The translations under genes and the position numbers were made by a program. From Pelistega ratti (GTDB taxonomy: Bacteria > Pseudomonadota > Gammaproteobacteria > Burkholderiales > Burkholderiaceae_B): 64,000 nucleotides of DNA. The notes below the pieces were generated by a model. That model worked only from the letters and a program-made list of their open reading frames with translations. It did no database searches and was not told the DNA's origin. Positions 56,507-64,000 of this stretch are shown piece after piece (position 1 is the first letter of the stretch; each line of letters opens with the position of its first letter). The stretch is from NCBI RefSeq assembly GCF_009833965.1, contig NZ_CP047165.1:868001-932000 (forward strand), read 5' to 3'.

Positions 56507-57976
56507 TTAAGCAGTAGCTGTCGCACTAGGTGTATTATGATCAACCGCAGGAGCAGGAACAGCAGGGTTCACTACTTTATGGCCTTTAATGGTCATAATA
56601 ACGTTAGTTAACATAATCACAACACCTGTTAGGAATAATCCACCACCTAATAAACGGATCATGAGTAATGGACGTTTTGCTTCAAGTGCTTGAACAAAAG
56701 AGTATGTCAATGTACCATCCGCTTCAACAGCACGCCACATCAGACCTTCCATTACACCAGCTACCCACATAGAGGCGATATACAATACCACACCGATAGT
56801 AGCAACCCAGAAATGTAGTTCAACAAGACCTTTACTTGCCATGCTATCACGACCCCATAAACGAGGGATTAAGTAATATAAGCTACCAAAGGTAATCATT
56901 GCTACCCAACCTAAAGCACCTGAGTGAACGTGTGCAACAGTCCATTCTGTGTAGTGAGATAACGCATTAACCGTACGGATAGACATCATAGACCCTTCAA
57001 AGGTTGACATACCGTAGAAAGACAATGCCACGACCATGAATTTTAAAATTGGGTCAGTACGTAGTCGATGCCAAGCACCTGATAGCGTCATGATACCGTT
57101 TACCATACCACCCCATGATGGTGCAAGTAGGATAAGCGAAAGTGCCATACCTAAACTTTGTGTCCAGTCAGGTAATGAAGTATAGAGTAAGTGGTGAGGA
57201 CCCGCCCACATATAAGTGAACGCTAATGCCCAGAAGTGTACAATCGATAAACGATACGAGAACACTGGACGACCCGCTTGTTTCGGTACAAAGTAATACA
57301 TCATACCTAAGAAGCTTGTTGTCAAGAAGAAACCTACCGCATTATGACCATACCACCATTGAACCATCGCATCTTGTACACCAGCATAGCCAGAGTAAGA
57401 TTTGAAAAGTTCACCCATAACAGGCCATTCAACATTATTAAAGATATGAAGAATAGCAATGGTAAGGATATAAGAACCATAGAACCAGTTAGCAACATAA
57501 ATATGTTTAACACGGCGTTTCATAATCGTGCCAAAGAACACGATAGCATAAGCCACCCAAACAAGGGTAATAAGAATATCAATTGGCCATTCTAACTCTG
57601 CATACTCTTTAGAGCTTGTAAAACCAGCCGGAAGAGTAATAGCAGCAAGAACAATAACTAATTGCCAACCCCAGAATGTAAATGCAGCCAATCCACCTGC
57701 AAATAAACGAGTATGACAGGTACGTTGTACAACATAGTATGAAGTAGCAAATAAAGCACTACCACCAAAGGCAAAAATTACTGCATTAGTATGTAATGGG
57801 CGTAATCGTCCATAACTTAAAAAGTCAACAAAATTTAACTGAGGCCAAATGAGTTGGGCAGCCACAATGACACCCACCAACATACCGACAATTCCCCAAA
57901 TCACGGTCATGATCGCAAATTGTCGTACGACCTTATAGTTAAAAGTTTCGGCTTCGTTAGCGCTTAAAGTACGCAT
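56507..57976 (-). CDS. ccoN: cbb3-type oxidase catalytic subunit I
   Basis: 489 residues from ATG 57976, chosen because GAGGAAGG lies just upstream; an in-frame ATG at 58024 would add 16 residues through that site. Twelve membrane helices hold the low-spin heme b and the heme b3-CuB centre; histidines in '[19 protein letters not shown]', '[10 protein letters not shown]', '[11 protein letters not shown]' and '[18 protein letters not shown]' are the expected ligands, and Tyr in 'WWYGHNAVG' is the cross-linked residue. It reduces O2 with high affinity. First gene of ccoNOQP. Confidence 0.97.
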   Translation of the reverse strand: MRTLSANEAETFNYKVVRQFAIMTVIWGIVGMLVGVIVAAQLIWPQLNFVDFLSYGRLRPLHTNAVIFAFGGSALFATSYYVVQRTCHTRLFAGGLAAFTFWGWQLVIVLAAITLPAGFTSSKEYAELEWPIDILITLVWVAYAIVFFGTIMKRRVKHIYVANWFYGSYILTIAILHIFNNVEWPVMGELFKSYSGYAGVQDAMVQWWYGHNAVGFFLTTSFLGMMYYFVPKQAGRPVFSYRLSIVHFWALAFTYMWAGPHHLLYTSLPDWTQSLGMALSLILLAPSWGGMVNGIMTLSGAWHRLRTDPILKFMVVALSFYGMSTFEGSMMSIRTVNALSHYTEWTVAHVHSGALGWVAMITFGSLYYLIPRLWGRDSMASKGLVELHFWVATIGVVLYIASMWVAGVMEGLMWRAVEADGTLTYSFVQALEAKRPLLMIRLLGGGLFLTGVVIMLTNVIMTIKGHKVVNPAVPAPAVDHNTPSATATA

Positions 57977-58131
57977 AAGACCTTCCTCTTTAAAAAAATA
58001 ACTATTTCTCTTATTTGTAACCATTATCTGTTCTTGGTTAAAGCAGATAAACAGATAAATTTATACAAAGTTTTTTTACAAAAAAAATGATTTTATAGCC
58101 AAAAATAAAACTATTTTTGTTTATACCACCA

Positions 58132-58290
58132 TTATTTTTTGGTATTTAATGAGTCGTCATCCTCTAGAATAGATCGAGCATGCTCTTGAACATTATCAAA
58201 TTGTCCAGAAAGCACCGACCAAAAGAGGAAACCCCCAATAAAAATAACAAAAACGACAGAGATGGCTATCAATAGAAAAAATGCATCCAT
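58132..58290 (-). CDS. ccoS: cbb3 oxidase assembly protein CcoS
   Basis: 52 residues: one membrane helix (MDAFFLLIAISVVFVIFIGG) then 'FLFWSVLSGQFDNVQEHARS', the CcoS pattern ('FxWAvxsGQFdDlexxa'), and an acidic tail. Its ATG overlaps the ccoI stop by one base. CcoS is required for inserting cofactors into cbb3 oxidase. Between ccoI and ccoN. Confidence 0.93.
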   Translation of the reverse strand: MDAFFLLIAISVVFVIFIGGFLFWSVLSGQFDNVQEHARSILEDDDSLNTKK

Positions 58291-59264
58291 TACATCACCA
58301 CCTGAGTAACAGCAAGCTCGCCTGTCATATCTTTGCTTAGTTTTTTATAGAGATGGTAAGCATTCCACGCTACTGCCAGAGAAGAGATTAACATCGTAAT
58401 CGCTGCTAACCAAGGAGCTACAATGCCCAACATCGCTAAAGGAGTCATCAAAAGATGCCACACTAAAGACCCATATAAATTCTGATTTGTACAATGAACA
58501 GTCTTTGTTATTACATATTCTTTTTGTTCATGGTTTAAGGAAGAATGATTTAAGAAAATTGCCTGAGCCGCAGAATACGCTGTAGGAACAGCCATTGCCA
58601 TCGCACATGGGCAACTCATTACGAATAAGGAGACTAATACAGGAACAGCATGTGTTTGATCAATATAGAGATACCATACTAATGCTGTGATAATCGCTAA
58701 AGCAATTTGAACAATAATAAACCAGAAAGCAACCTTATCTGCTTTTTGTGCTAACGTTGCTCTAGCTTGTTCGAGTAAAGGTTCTGTCTTTGTTTGGGAA
58801 AATTGTGCTGATTGATTAGCAGTAAATTCAAGATAACGGGCTGTCAGTAAGAAAGCCACAAACATAGAAATAGATTCAAAATATACTTCACCCTTATGTG
58901 TCCATGTGGTGATCGTACTAGGAATAAAGGCAACAACAATTCCGAGAGCAACAGGCCAATTCATATTAATCCAAGAAGAACCTTGTTTTTGGAATAAACC
59001 TGACCAAACAGGACTTGCTGAATAGAATAGAACGGGAATCGTTAATGCTAAACTAATCCAATTCATGGCAATAATTGCTGCATCTAAGGTATCAAGAATT
59101 TCACTATCGATATAATCATTGCGTAAATACCCGGGAAAAGCAAACATCATTACTTGCATCATCACAAGCCAAGCAAAACCCAAGCGAGCTAACATTTGTC
59201 GGCGCTTGAGTCTCTCTTCATAAGGCAAATTTTTAGGTATAGCAAAAATCGATACTTGTTTCAT
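58290..59264 (-). CDS. ccoI: CcoI-like protein reduced to the membrane domain
   Basis: 324 residues with about eight membrane helices in the order of a copper P1B-type ATPase: helices 1-4 ('WLVMMQVMMFAFPGYL' to 'VYFESISMFVAFLLTARYLE'), helices 5-6 with the metal site CPC ('LFVMSCPCAMAMAVPTAYSA', ~residue 217) and helices 7-8 ending 'ITMLISSLAVAWNAYHL' (MxxSS). The N-terminal metal-binding domain, the actuator domain between helices 4 and 5 (TGE motif) and the P/N domains between 6 and 7 (DKTGT, HP, GDGxND) are all absent; short linkers replace them. The frame is intact, and it overlaps ccoS by one base. It cannot hydrolyse ATP, so it may be a channel, scaffold or decayed gene. Confidence 0.85.
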   Translation of the reverse strand: MKQVSIFAIPKNLPYEERLKRRQMLARLGFAWLVMMQVMMFAFPGYLRNDYIDSEILDTLDAAIIAMNWISLALTIPVLFYSASPVWSGLFQKQGSSWINMNWPVALGIVVAFIPSTITTWTHKGEVYFESISMFVAFLLTARYLEFTANQSAQFSQTKTEPLLEQARATLAQKADKVAFWFIIVQIALAIITALVWYLYIDQTHAVPVLVSLFVMSCPCAMAMAVPTAYSAAQAIFLNHSSLNHEQKEYVITKTVHCTNQNLYGSLVWHLLMTPLAMLGIVAPWLAAITMLISSLAVAWNAYHLYKKLSKDMTGELAVTQVVM

Positions 59265-59448
59265 TTATGTCATTAATACCCATACATCTAATGGTGTCTT
59301 ATTATAAAACATTCACATACAAAGTATGCTAAATATTTCATAGAATTTTCTTGATATTTATCTAATTTTTTACCAAGCCCCAGTAATTTAGTAGACTATT
59401 ACAGAAATTAACTGAAATTAATATGTTTTTCACGGCAATAAAATGAAA

Positions 59449-60351
59449 TTAAAAAATTCCCAACGAAATATATCGATCACCTCGATCACAAACAATAAAC
59501 ACAATCGTGGCATTTTTAACACGTTCTGACGTTCTAACTGCAGCAACAAGCGCACCAGCCGAAGAAATACCAGCAAAAATCCCCTCTTCCTTAGCTAAAC
59601 GGCGAGCCATCTCTTCGGCCTCAAGCTGTCCTATCGACTCAAAACGATCAATTAATTCAGGTTTATAAATCTCTGGTTGATAATCTTTTGACCACTTACG
59701 GATACCGGGAATTGATGCTCCCTCAGCAGGCTGAGCACCAATAATCTCAATAGATGGTTTCTGGATTTTAAGGTAAGTCCCTGTTCCTGTGATCGTACCT
59801 GTTGTCCCCATAGCAGAAATAAAATGCGTAATTTTACCCTCTGTCTGCTCCCATAACTCAGGCCCTGTTGTATGAATATGGGCTAAAGGATTGGCTAGAT
59901 TAGCAAATTGATTTAAGACGAGTCCTTTACCTTCCTTTTGCATGGTAAGTGCTAAATCACGGGCATATTCCATCCCCCCCTCTTCAGCAGGGGTTAGGAT
60001 TAATTCTGCCCCATAGACTTTCATTGCTGCACGGCGCTCCATCGAAAGATTATCAGGCATCACTAGCACCATTTTATAACCTCGAATAGCAGCTGCCATT
60101 GCTAAAGCGATACCTGTATTTCCGCTGGTCGCTTCAATCAAGGTATCCCCCGGTTTAATTTTGCCCTCTAATTCTGCTTGACGAATCATGGATATAGCCG
60201 CCCTATCTTTTACCGATCCGGCAGGATTATTACCCTCTAATTTGGCAAGAATAACATTATTATTCTTTGTACATTGCTCTGCTGCAATACGTTGTAAACG
60301 AACAAGAGGGGTATTGCCAATCGTATCTTCGATAGTGAGGTATTTTTTCAT
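59449..60351 (-). CDS. cysM: Cysteine synthase B
   Basis: 300 residues from ATG 60351 (AAGG six bases upstream; another ATG precedes). PLP-dependent O-acetylserine sulfhydrylase fold: 'KLEGNNPAGSVKDRAAISMI' with the Schiff-base Lys (~residue 46), 'EATSGNTGIALAMAAAIRGY' (substrate loop), 'SAMGTTGTITGTGTYLK' (phosphate loop) and 'FAGISSAGALVAA'. It makes cysteine from O-acetylserine and sulfide or thiosulfate, closing the pathway fed by the cys operon. Follows comEA by nine bases. Confidence 0.95.
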   Translation of the reverse strand: MKKYLTIEDTIGNTPLVRLQRIAAEQCTKNNNVILAKLEGNNPAGSVKDRAAISMIRQAELEGKIKPGDTLIEATSGNTGIALAMAAAIRGYKMVLVMPDNLSMERRAAMKVYGAELILTPAEEGGMEYARDLALTMQKEGKGLVLNQFANLANPLAHIHTTGPELWEQTEGKITHFISAMGTTGTITGTGTYLKIQKPSIEIIGAQPAEGASIPGIRKWSKDYQPEIYKPELIDRFESIGQLEAEEMARRLAKEEGIFAGISSAGALVAAVRTSERVKNATIVFIVCDRGDRYISLGIF

Positions 60352-60360
60352 CATAGCCTT

Positions 60361-60705
60361 TTAGTGAGTAGTATCCTTTTTCTTAGGACGCACATACATT
60401 ATTTTTTCCCCAAGCTGAGGCATTACCGTAGAGGGTTGTTCATTTTGGGGAATATCAATAAACACACCCTGCTCTTTAATACGTTGAATTTTCTTTTTGC
60501 CCATACCCTTAACACGAAGGCTAAAGTCTTCAAAAGAAATAAAACGACCAGCTCGAGTGCGTTCCGCAACAATCTTTTCTGCTGTTTTTTGACCAATACC
60601 TTTAATCTGTACAAGTTCAGTTGCTGAGGCTTGGTTTAAATCTAAAGCATAGACAGCATTATATGCAAAACATAGTGCACAGACAACCAAAAACACCTTC
60701 CACAT
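60361..60705 (-). CDS. comEA: ComEA-like helix-hairpin-helix DNA-binding protein
   Basis: 114 residues from ATG 60705 (AAGGAG seven bases upstream; the ATG two codons earlier overlaps the site). A signal peptide or membrane anchor (WKVFLVVCALCFAYNAVYA) precedes two helix-hairpin-helix motifs: 'LDLNQASATELVQIKGIGQK' and 'FEDFSLRVKGMGKKKIQRIK'. ComEA binds incoming DNA in the periplasm during transformation. Short C-terminal basic tail. Between hldD and cysM, as in relatives. Confidence 0.9.
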   Translation of the reverse strand: MWKVFLVVCALCFAYNAVYALDLNQASATELVQIKGIGQKTAEKIVAERTRAGRFISFEDFSLRVKGMGKKKIQRIKEQGVFIDIPQNEQPSTVMPQLGEKIMYVRPKKKDTTH

Positions 60706-60947
60706 TATCATCTCCTTAGAATAAACGCACAGTAATACTAAAGAGTAAATAAATATTACCTTACAGAAAAGCCCTTATGTAAGGTTTTATCTATTGTGGA
60801 AACTACGTAAAAAAGCAGGTATATTATTAGAAACTATACCTGCTCATTTACAAATAGGTGCTTATTACTTTATATTGAGGTAATAAAGTAATAGTTGATG
60901 GTGCTATTAATCTTAAAAATAATCCATTACCTATTAAAAATATCCTA
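60706..60947. other. Intergenic region comEA / hldD
   Basis: About 240 bases holding the hldD terminator (60809-60844) and presumably the comEA-cysM promoter. A pair of near-repeats (TTACTTTATA / TAATAAAGTAATAG, 60862-60895) may form a weak stem. Nothing else seen. Confidence 0.35.
60809..60844 (-). terminator. Terminator of the lapB-hldE-hldD operon
   Basis: On the minus strand AGCAGGTATA pairs perfectly with TATACCTGCT around an 11-base loop, followed by TTTTT. It lies about 100 bases after hldD. Confidence 0.85.
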
Positions 60948-61937
60948 TTATGTAGGCAATTGCTTATTCGCTTTCAATACATCAATATAGCGACCAATAC
61001 CTGTATGAACATCTAAGAAATCATCTGTATAACCTACAGCACGTAAATTGGTCAAATCTGCCTGCGTAAAACTCTGATATCGACCTTTTAAATCCTCAGG
61101 AAAGTCAATATATCGTAATTTCCCCTGTGATACCATCTCATCAAGACTTAACGCTTGCCCACCTAAATGGGTAATCACCGCTTGGGCAACATCATTAAAG
61201 GGTTGAGCTCGTCCTGTACCGCAATTAAAAATACCAGATTTATCAGGGTGTTCTAAGAAAAAGAGATTCACCTTCACCACATCTTCAACTGAAATAAAAT
61301 CACGGCTCTGCTCACCATTACCCCAACCATCATAGCCTCCGAATAGTTTGAGAAAACCTTCACGTTGGAATTGTCCCATATTATGAAAAGCGACTGATGC
61401 CATACGCCCCTTGTGTTGCTCTCGTGGTCCATAGACATTAAAGTAACGTAAACCGACCACTTGTGCTTGTAATTGATGCATATGACGGCGAACAACTTGG
61501 TCAAATAAGAACTTAGAGTAACCATATACATTTAATGGGCGTTCATACTGCAGGTCTTCAATATACTTTTCTGATGCGCCATAGACAGCAGCACTAGATG
61601 CATATAAAAATGGAATCCTTTTGGTCTGACAATACTGGAATAACTCAAAAGTAACTTGGTAATTATTATCCATCATATAACGACCATCTTGCTCTGTTGT
61701 ATCCGAGCAAGCCCCCTGATGAATAATCGCTTTGATGCGTGGTAAACGATCGACTTTAATCAACGTTCTAAAAAGATCTTTATCCATATAATCTGCAATC
61801 TGGCAATCCACTAAATTGACAAATTTAGGACCATCGGTTAAATCATCTACACAGAGAATATTGGTAATCCCTTTTTCATTTAAACCCTTAACAATATTAC
61901 TACCAATAAAACCTGCTGCACCTGTTACTACTATCAT
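60948..61937 (-). CDS. hldD: ADP-L-glycero-D-manno-heptose 6-epimerase
   Basis: 329 residues, short-chain dehydrogenase type. NADP-binding '[16 protein letters not shown]' at the N-terminus, catalytic Tyr-Lys in '[12 protein letters not shown]' (YxxxK, ~140), '[18 protein letters not shown]' and '[13 protein letters not shown]'-type substrate region. It epimerises ADP-heptose to the L,D form used in LPS core. Start overlaps the hldE stop (ATGA). Length fits the family (~310-335). Confidence 0.95.
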   Translation of the reverse strand: MIVVTGAAGFIGSNIVKGLNEKGITNILCVDDLTDGPKFVNLVDCQIADYMDKDLFRTLIKVDRLPRIKAIIHQGACSDTTEQDGRYMMDNNYQVTFELFQYCQTKRIPFLYASSAAVYGASEKYIEDLQYERPLNVYGYSKFLFDQVVRRHMHQLQAQVVGLRYFNVYGPREQHKGRMASVAFHNMGQFQREGFLKLFGGYDGWGNGEQSRDFISVEDVVKVNLFFLEHPDKSGIFNCGTGRAQPFNDVAQAVITHLGGQALSLDEMVSQGKLRYIDFPEDLKGRYQSFTQADLTNLRAVGYTDDFLDVHTGIGRYIDVLKANKQLPT

Positions 61938-62860
61938 ATTAATTCCTCTGCTGTCACAATAGATGTACCTAATTTACCCACCACAATACCACCTGCTTTA
62001 TTTGCCCAGCCAATCGCTTGCTCCCAGGGCATATCTGTTGCTCGTGTTACCGCCAGTGTTGCTAAAACCGTATCCCCTGCCCCAGAGACATCATAAACTT
62101 CATGTGCCTGTGCATCTTCATGAAACCGCCCATCTTTTGCAAAAAGTGTCATGCCTTGTTCAGAACGTGTAACCAGTAAGGCATCTAAATGTAAATCATC
62201 TCGTAATTTATTTGCTTTTTGTGTGAGTTCATCTTCTGTATGCCATGCACCAACCGCTTGCATCATTTCTGTCCGATTAGGTGTTACTAAACTAGCACCA
62301 CGGTATTTTTGATAATCATTTCCTTTAGGATCGACAAGGATGGGAATTCCCTTTTCACGTGCATAAGCAATCATACCCTGTACTTGTGTAAGTACCCCTT
62401 TGTTGTAGTCTGACAACACCAATACATCATGATGATCAATACAAGCTCTTACCTGATGATTTAATCGTTCTAAGGTATCCATACGAGGTTTTTGCTCAAA
62501 ATCAACACGGAGTAACTGTTGCTGACGGCCTAACACACGCATTTTAAGTGTTGTATCGATATGGGCATCTATTTCAAGATGAGGAACAATATCAGCCTCA
62601 TGACATAATGCTTGAATTTTTTGACCTGCCTCATCATTACCAATAATACCCAATAAGGTTGCTTGTGCTCCCAATGCTCTGATATTACGTGCCACATTAC
62701 AAGCACCACCTAAGCGATCCTCTTTGCGTGCGACATGCACCACAGGTACAGGTGCTTCAGGTGAAATTCTATCAACCTCACCAAACCAATAGCGATCTAG
62801 CATTAAATCGCCAATAACAAGGATTTTTTTTGTTTTAATAGTCTCAATAGGAAAATGCAT
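61934..62860 (-). CDS. hldE: D-glycero-beta-D-manno-heptose-7-phosphate kinase (HldE kinase domain)
   Basis: 308 residues, PfkB/ribokinase family. '[20 protein letters not shown]' at the N-terminus, '[20 protein letters not shown]', and C-terminal '[19 protein letters not shown]' with the anion hole and catalytic Asp. The adenylyltransferase half of E. coli HldE is absent, so this is the RfaE1-type single-domain kinase; the partner (RfaE2) must be elsewhere. Two bases after lapB and four-base overlap with hldD. Confidence 0.94.
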   Translation of the reverse strand: MHFPIETIKTKKILVIGDLMLDRYWFGEVDRISPEAPVPVVHVARKEDRLGGACNVARNIRALGAQATLLGIIGNDEAGQKIQALCHEADIVPHLEIDAHIDTTLKMRVLGRQQQLLRVDFEQKPRMDTLERLNHQVRACIDHHDVLVLSDYNKGVLTQVQGMIAYAREKGIPILVDPKGNDYQKYRGASLVTPNRTEMMQAVGAWHTEDELTQKANKLRDDLHLDALLVTRSEQGMTLFAKDGRFHEDAQAHEVYDVSGAGDTVLATLAVTRATDMPWEQAIGWANKAGGIVVGKLGTSIVTAEELI

Positions 62861-62862
62861 AC

Positions 62863-64000
62863 TTAAAGTTCCTCTAACCGTTTAGGAGCATAGGTATCCC
62901 ACATATTACACCCCGGGCATTGCCAATAAAAAGAATGGGCTTGGAACCCACAATAACGGCAAGCATATTTATCTAAGCGTTGTGTATGTTTATGAATCAT
63001 CTTATGTAATAAATTCATATCTAATTCGGGTAAAATTTGGGGCTGCTTATTTGCCTCTTCTTTGAGTTCAACTTCTAGTAATTTATCCAACCCCAATAAA
63101 GAAGGGGAAACCATTAAGGATTCACGTGCAAAATCCCATGCAGGACTTGCACCTACTTGAGTTCGTAAATATTTAAAGATAACATTAAATAAATCTAGCG
63201 AAGGATACTGGCGATAATGTTCACGCAATAATTGAATCCCTTTATCACCCTCACCTGTCTGGCAATAATTATCTAATAAGGAATTTGCAACTAATCCTGC
63301 ATATTCTGGCGATATGGATAATACTCGTTGTAAGTGTACTCTTGCTTCATCAGGGCGGTTTTCTAATTGTGCTATTTTGGCTTTTAACATAGCGATACGG
63401 GCATTTGCCGCTGTTTGTTTGCTTTTATCCAATTGGCTTAATGCTTGCTCTGCCTGTAATAATTCATGATGAGCAACCGATAAATGAGGCGGTTTTGCCA
63501 TCAGTGCCTGATCAACCAATTCACAATGATAATGAACTGACTGAGGAACGGGTTCATCTAGTAAAGCATGTAAATGTTTAACCATCTCTATGGCTTGTGG
63601 CCAATCATGTGTTGCCTCATAGATACGAATTAAGAATCGCGTAGAAGCTAGCGCATACTGCCCTGATAAGGTTTGTTGAAAAGCCGTTTCTGCTCGGTCA
63701 AACATACCAGCTTTTAAATAATCTTGTGCTAGTTCAAATTTAGCCTGTTCCTGATCTTTTTCAGATAAATCTGCTCGGTTTAATAAACTCTGATGCACTC
63801 GAATAGCGCGTTCAATTTCACCTCGACGACGGAATAAACTACCCAAGGCAAAATGCAATTCTGTTGTTTCAGTATCTAATTTGGCAACCTCAACAAAGGC
63901 ATCAATCGCCTTATCATGATCTTCATTTAATAAATAATTTAATCCCTTAAAATAAGAATCGGGTAAATGACGCGATTCAGAAAGCATCTGACGAAAATCA
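62863..64000 (-). CDS. lapB: LPS assembly regulator LapB, 5' end outside window
   Basis: The frame is open to base 64000 (codons before the ATG at 63987 read DFRQ), and LapB has an N-terminal membrane anchor just before this point, so the gene starts outside the window; 378 codons visible. Multiple TPRs ('ELHFALGSLFRRRGEIERAI', 'KFELAQDYLKAGMFDRAETA') are followed by a C-terminal rubredoxin-like zinc domain 'CRYCGFQAHSFYWQCPGCNM' (two CxxC pairs). LapB (YciM) recruits FtsH to degrade LpxC, balancing LPS and phospholipid synthesis. Leads the lapB-hldE-hldD operon. Confidence 0.93.
   Translation of the reverse strand, partial: DFRQMLSESRHLPDSYFKGLNYLLNEDHDKAIDAFVEVAKLDTETTELHFALGSLFRRRGEIERAIRVHQSLLNRADLSEKDQEQAKFELAQDYLKAGMFDRAETAFQQTLSGQYALASTRFLIRIYEATHDWPQAIEMVKHLHALLDEPVPQSVHYHCELVDQALMAKPPHLSVAHHELLQAEQALSQLDKSKQTAANARIAMLKAKIAQLENRPDEARVHLQRVLSISPEYAGLVANSLLDNYCQTGEGDKGIQLLREHYRQYPSLDLFNVIFKYLRTQVGASPAWDFARESLMVSPSLLGLDKLLEVELKEEANKQPQILPELDMNLLHKMIHKHTQRLDKYACRYCGFQAHSFYWQCPGCNMWDTYAPKRLEEL

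Noticed and set aside
57977..58024. Longer ccoN start at 58024
   Set aside because: The added 16 codons run through the ribosome site GAGGAAGG and have no counterpart at the usual CcoN N-terminus.
57977..58131. FNR binding site upstream of ccoN
   Set aside because: Expected from biology, but no sequence close to TTGATN4ATCAA could be found in this stretch on either strand.
60423..60614. Minus-strand frame inside comEA
   Set aside because: It is out of frame with the recognisable helix-hairpin-helix protein and has no features of its own.
1..64000. CRISPR array, prophage or rRNA operon
   Set aside because: No regularly spaced repeats, phage structural genes or rRNA sequences were seen anywhere in the window.

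Overview
The window is about 38% GC by eye and reads as the chromosome of a low-GC member of the Alcaligenaceae (Betaproteobacteria, Pelistega/Taylorella-like). The evidence is gene order: cysS-accA-tilS, TPR protein-cyclophilin-lpxH, leuS-lptE-holA-proA, ccoI-ccoS-ccoNOQP-ccoG-ccoH, and lapB-hldE-hldD-comEA-cysM all follow the order I remember from Bordetella-type genomes, and the protein families match. The species assignment is inference.

Layout. 1-2.7 kb: the 3' part of a Thr-rich surface-like protein and a membrane-anchored DUF945-like protein. 2.8-7.3 kb: a decayed defence island on the minus strand (truncated SNF2-type helicase start, KwaB-like DUF4868 gene, type III-like Mod methyltransferase, RhuM, a restriction/helicase start cut after 25 codons, and a DUF2075 helicase tail). 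7.56-7.75 kb: two tandem tRNA-Arg(ACG) genes. 8-13 kb: EamA transporter, tilS, accA, cysS. 13.3-15.4 kb: a type II restriction-modification pair (C5 methyltransferase plus endonuclease) lying between cysS and the TPR/ppi/lpxH block. 15.5-20.6 kb: TPR protein, cyclophilin, lpxH, uppP, suhB, trmJ. 20.7-21.7 kb: small unknown membrane proteins. 21.8-30 kb: the assimilatory sulfate operon cysG-H-D-N-J-I, with an APS-type reductase. 30-35.5 kb: pepD, a BetT-like transporter and a TPR protein. 35.7-45.7 kb: leuS, lptE, holA, proA, hemJ, an RNA methyltransferase, RDD protein, a degenerate AMP-binding protein and a gamma carbonic anhydrase. 45.8-49.6 kb: hslO, a TadE-like protein, an IS1016/IS1595-type insertion sequence with a nonsense mutation, and an FNR-type regulator. 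50-59.3 kb: a TonB receptor with a Fur-like box, and the cbb3 oxidase cluster. 59.4-64 kb: cysM, comEA, hldD, hldE and the 3' part of lapB.

How the parts fit. The genes describe a microaerobic respirer (cbb3 oxidase, FNR) that makes cysteine from sulfate (cys operon plus cysM), builds heptose-containing LPS (lpxH, lptE, lapB, hldE, hldD) and has gained and lost several defence modules.

Most unusual points: a CcoI protein reduced to its membrane helices, with the CPC metal site kept but every P-type ATPase catalytic domain gone, next to a half-length CcoH; a KwaB-like gene without kwaA inside a broken Mod operon; and an adenylate-forming enzyme homologue with its key motifs lost. I saw no CRISPR array, prophage, rRNA or origin.
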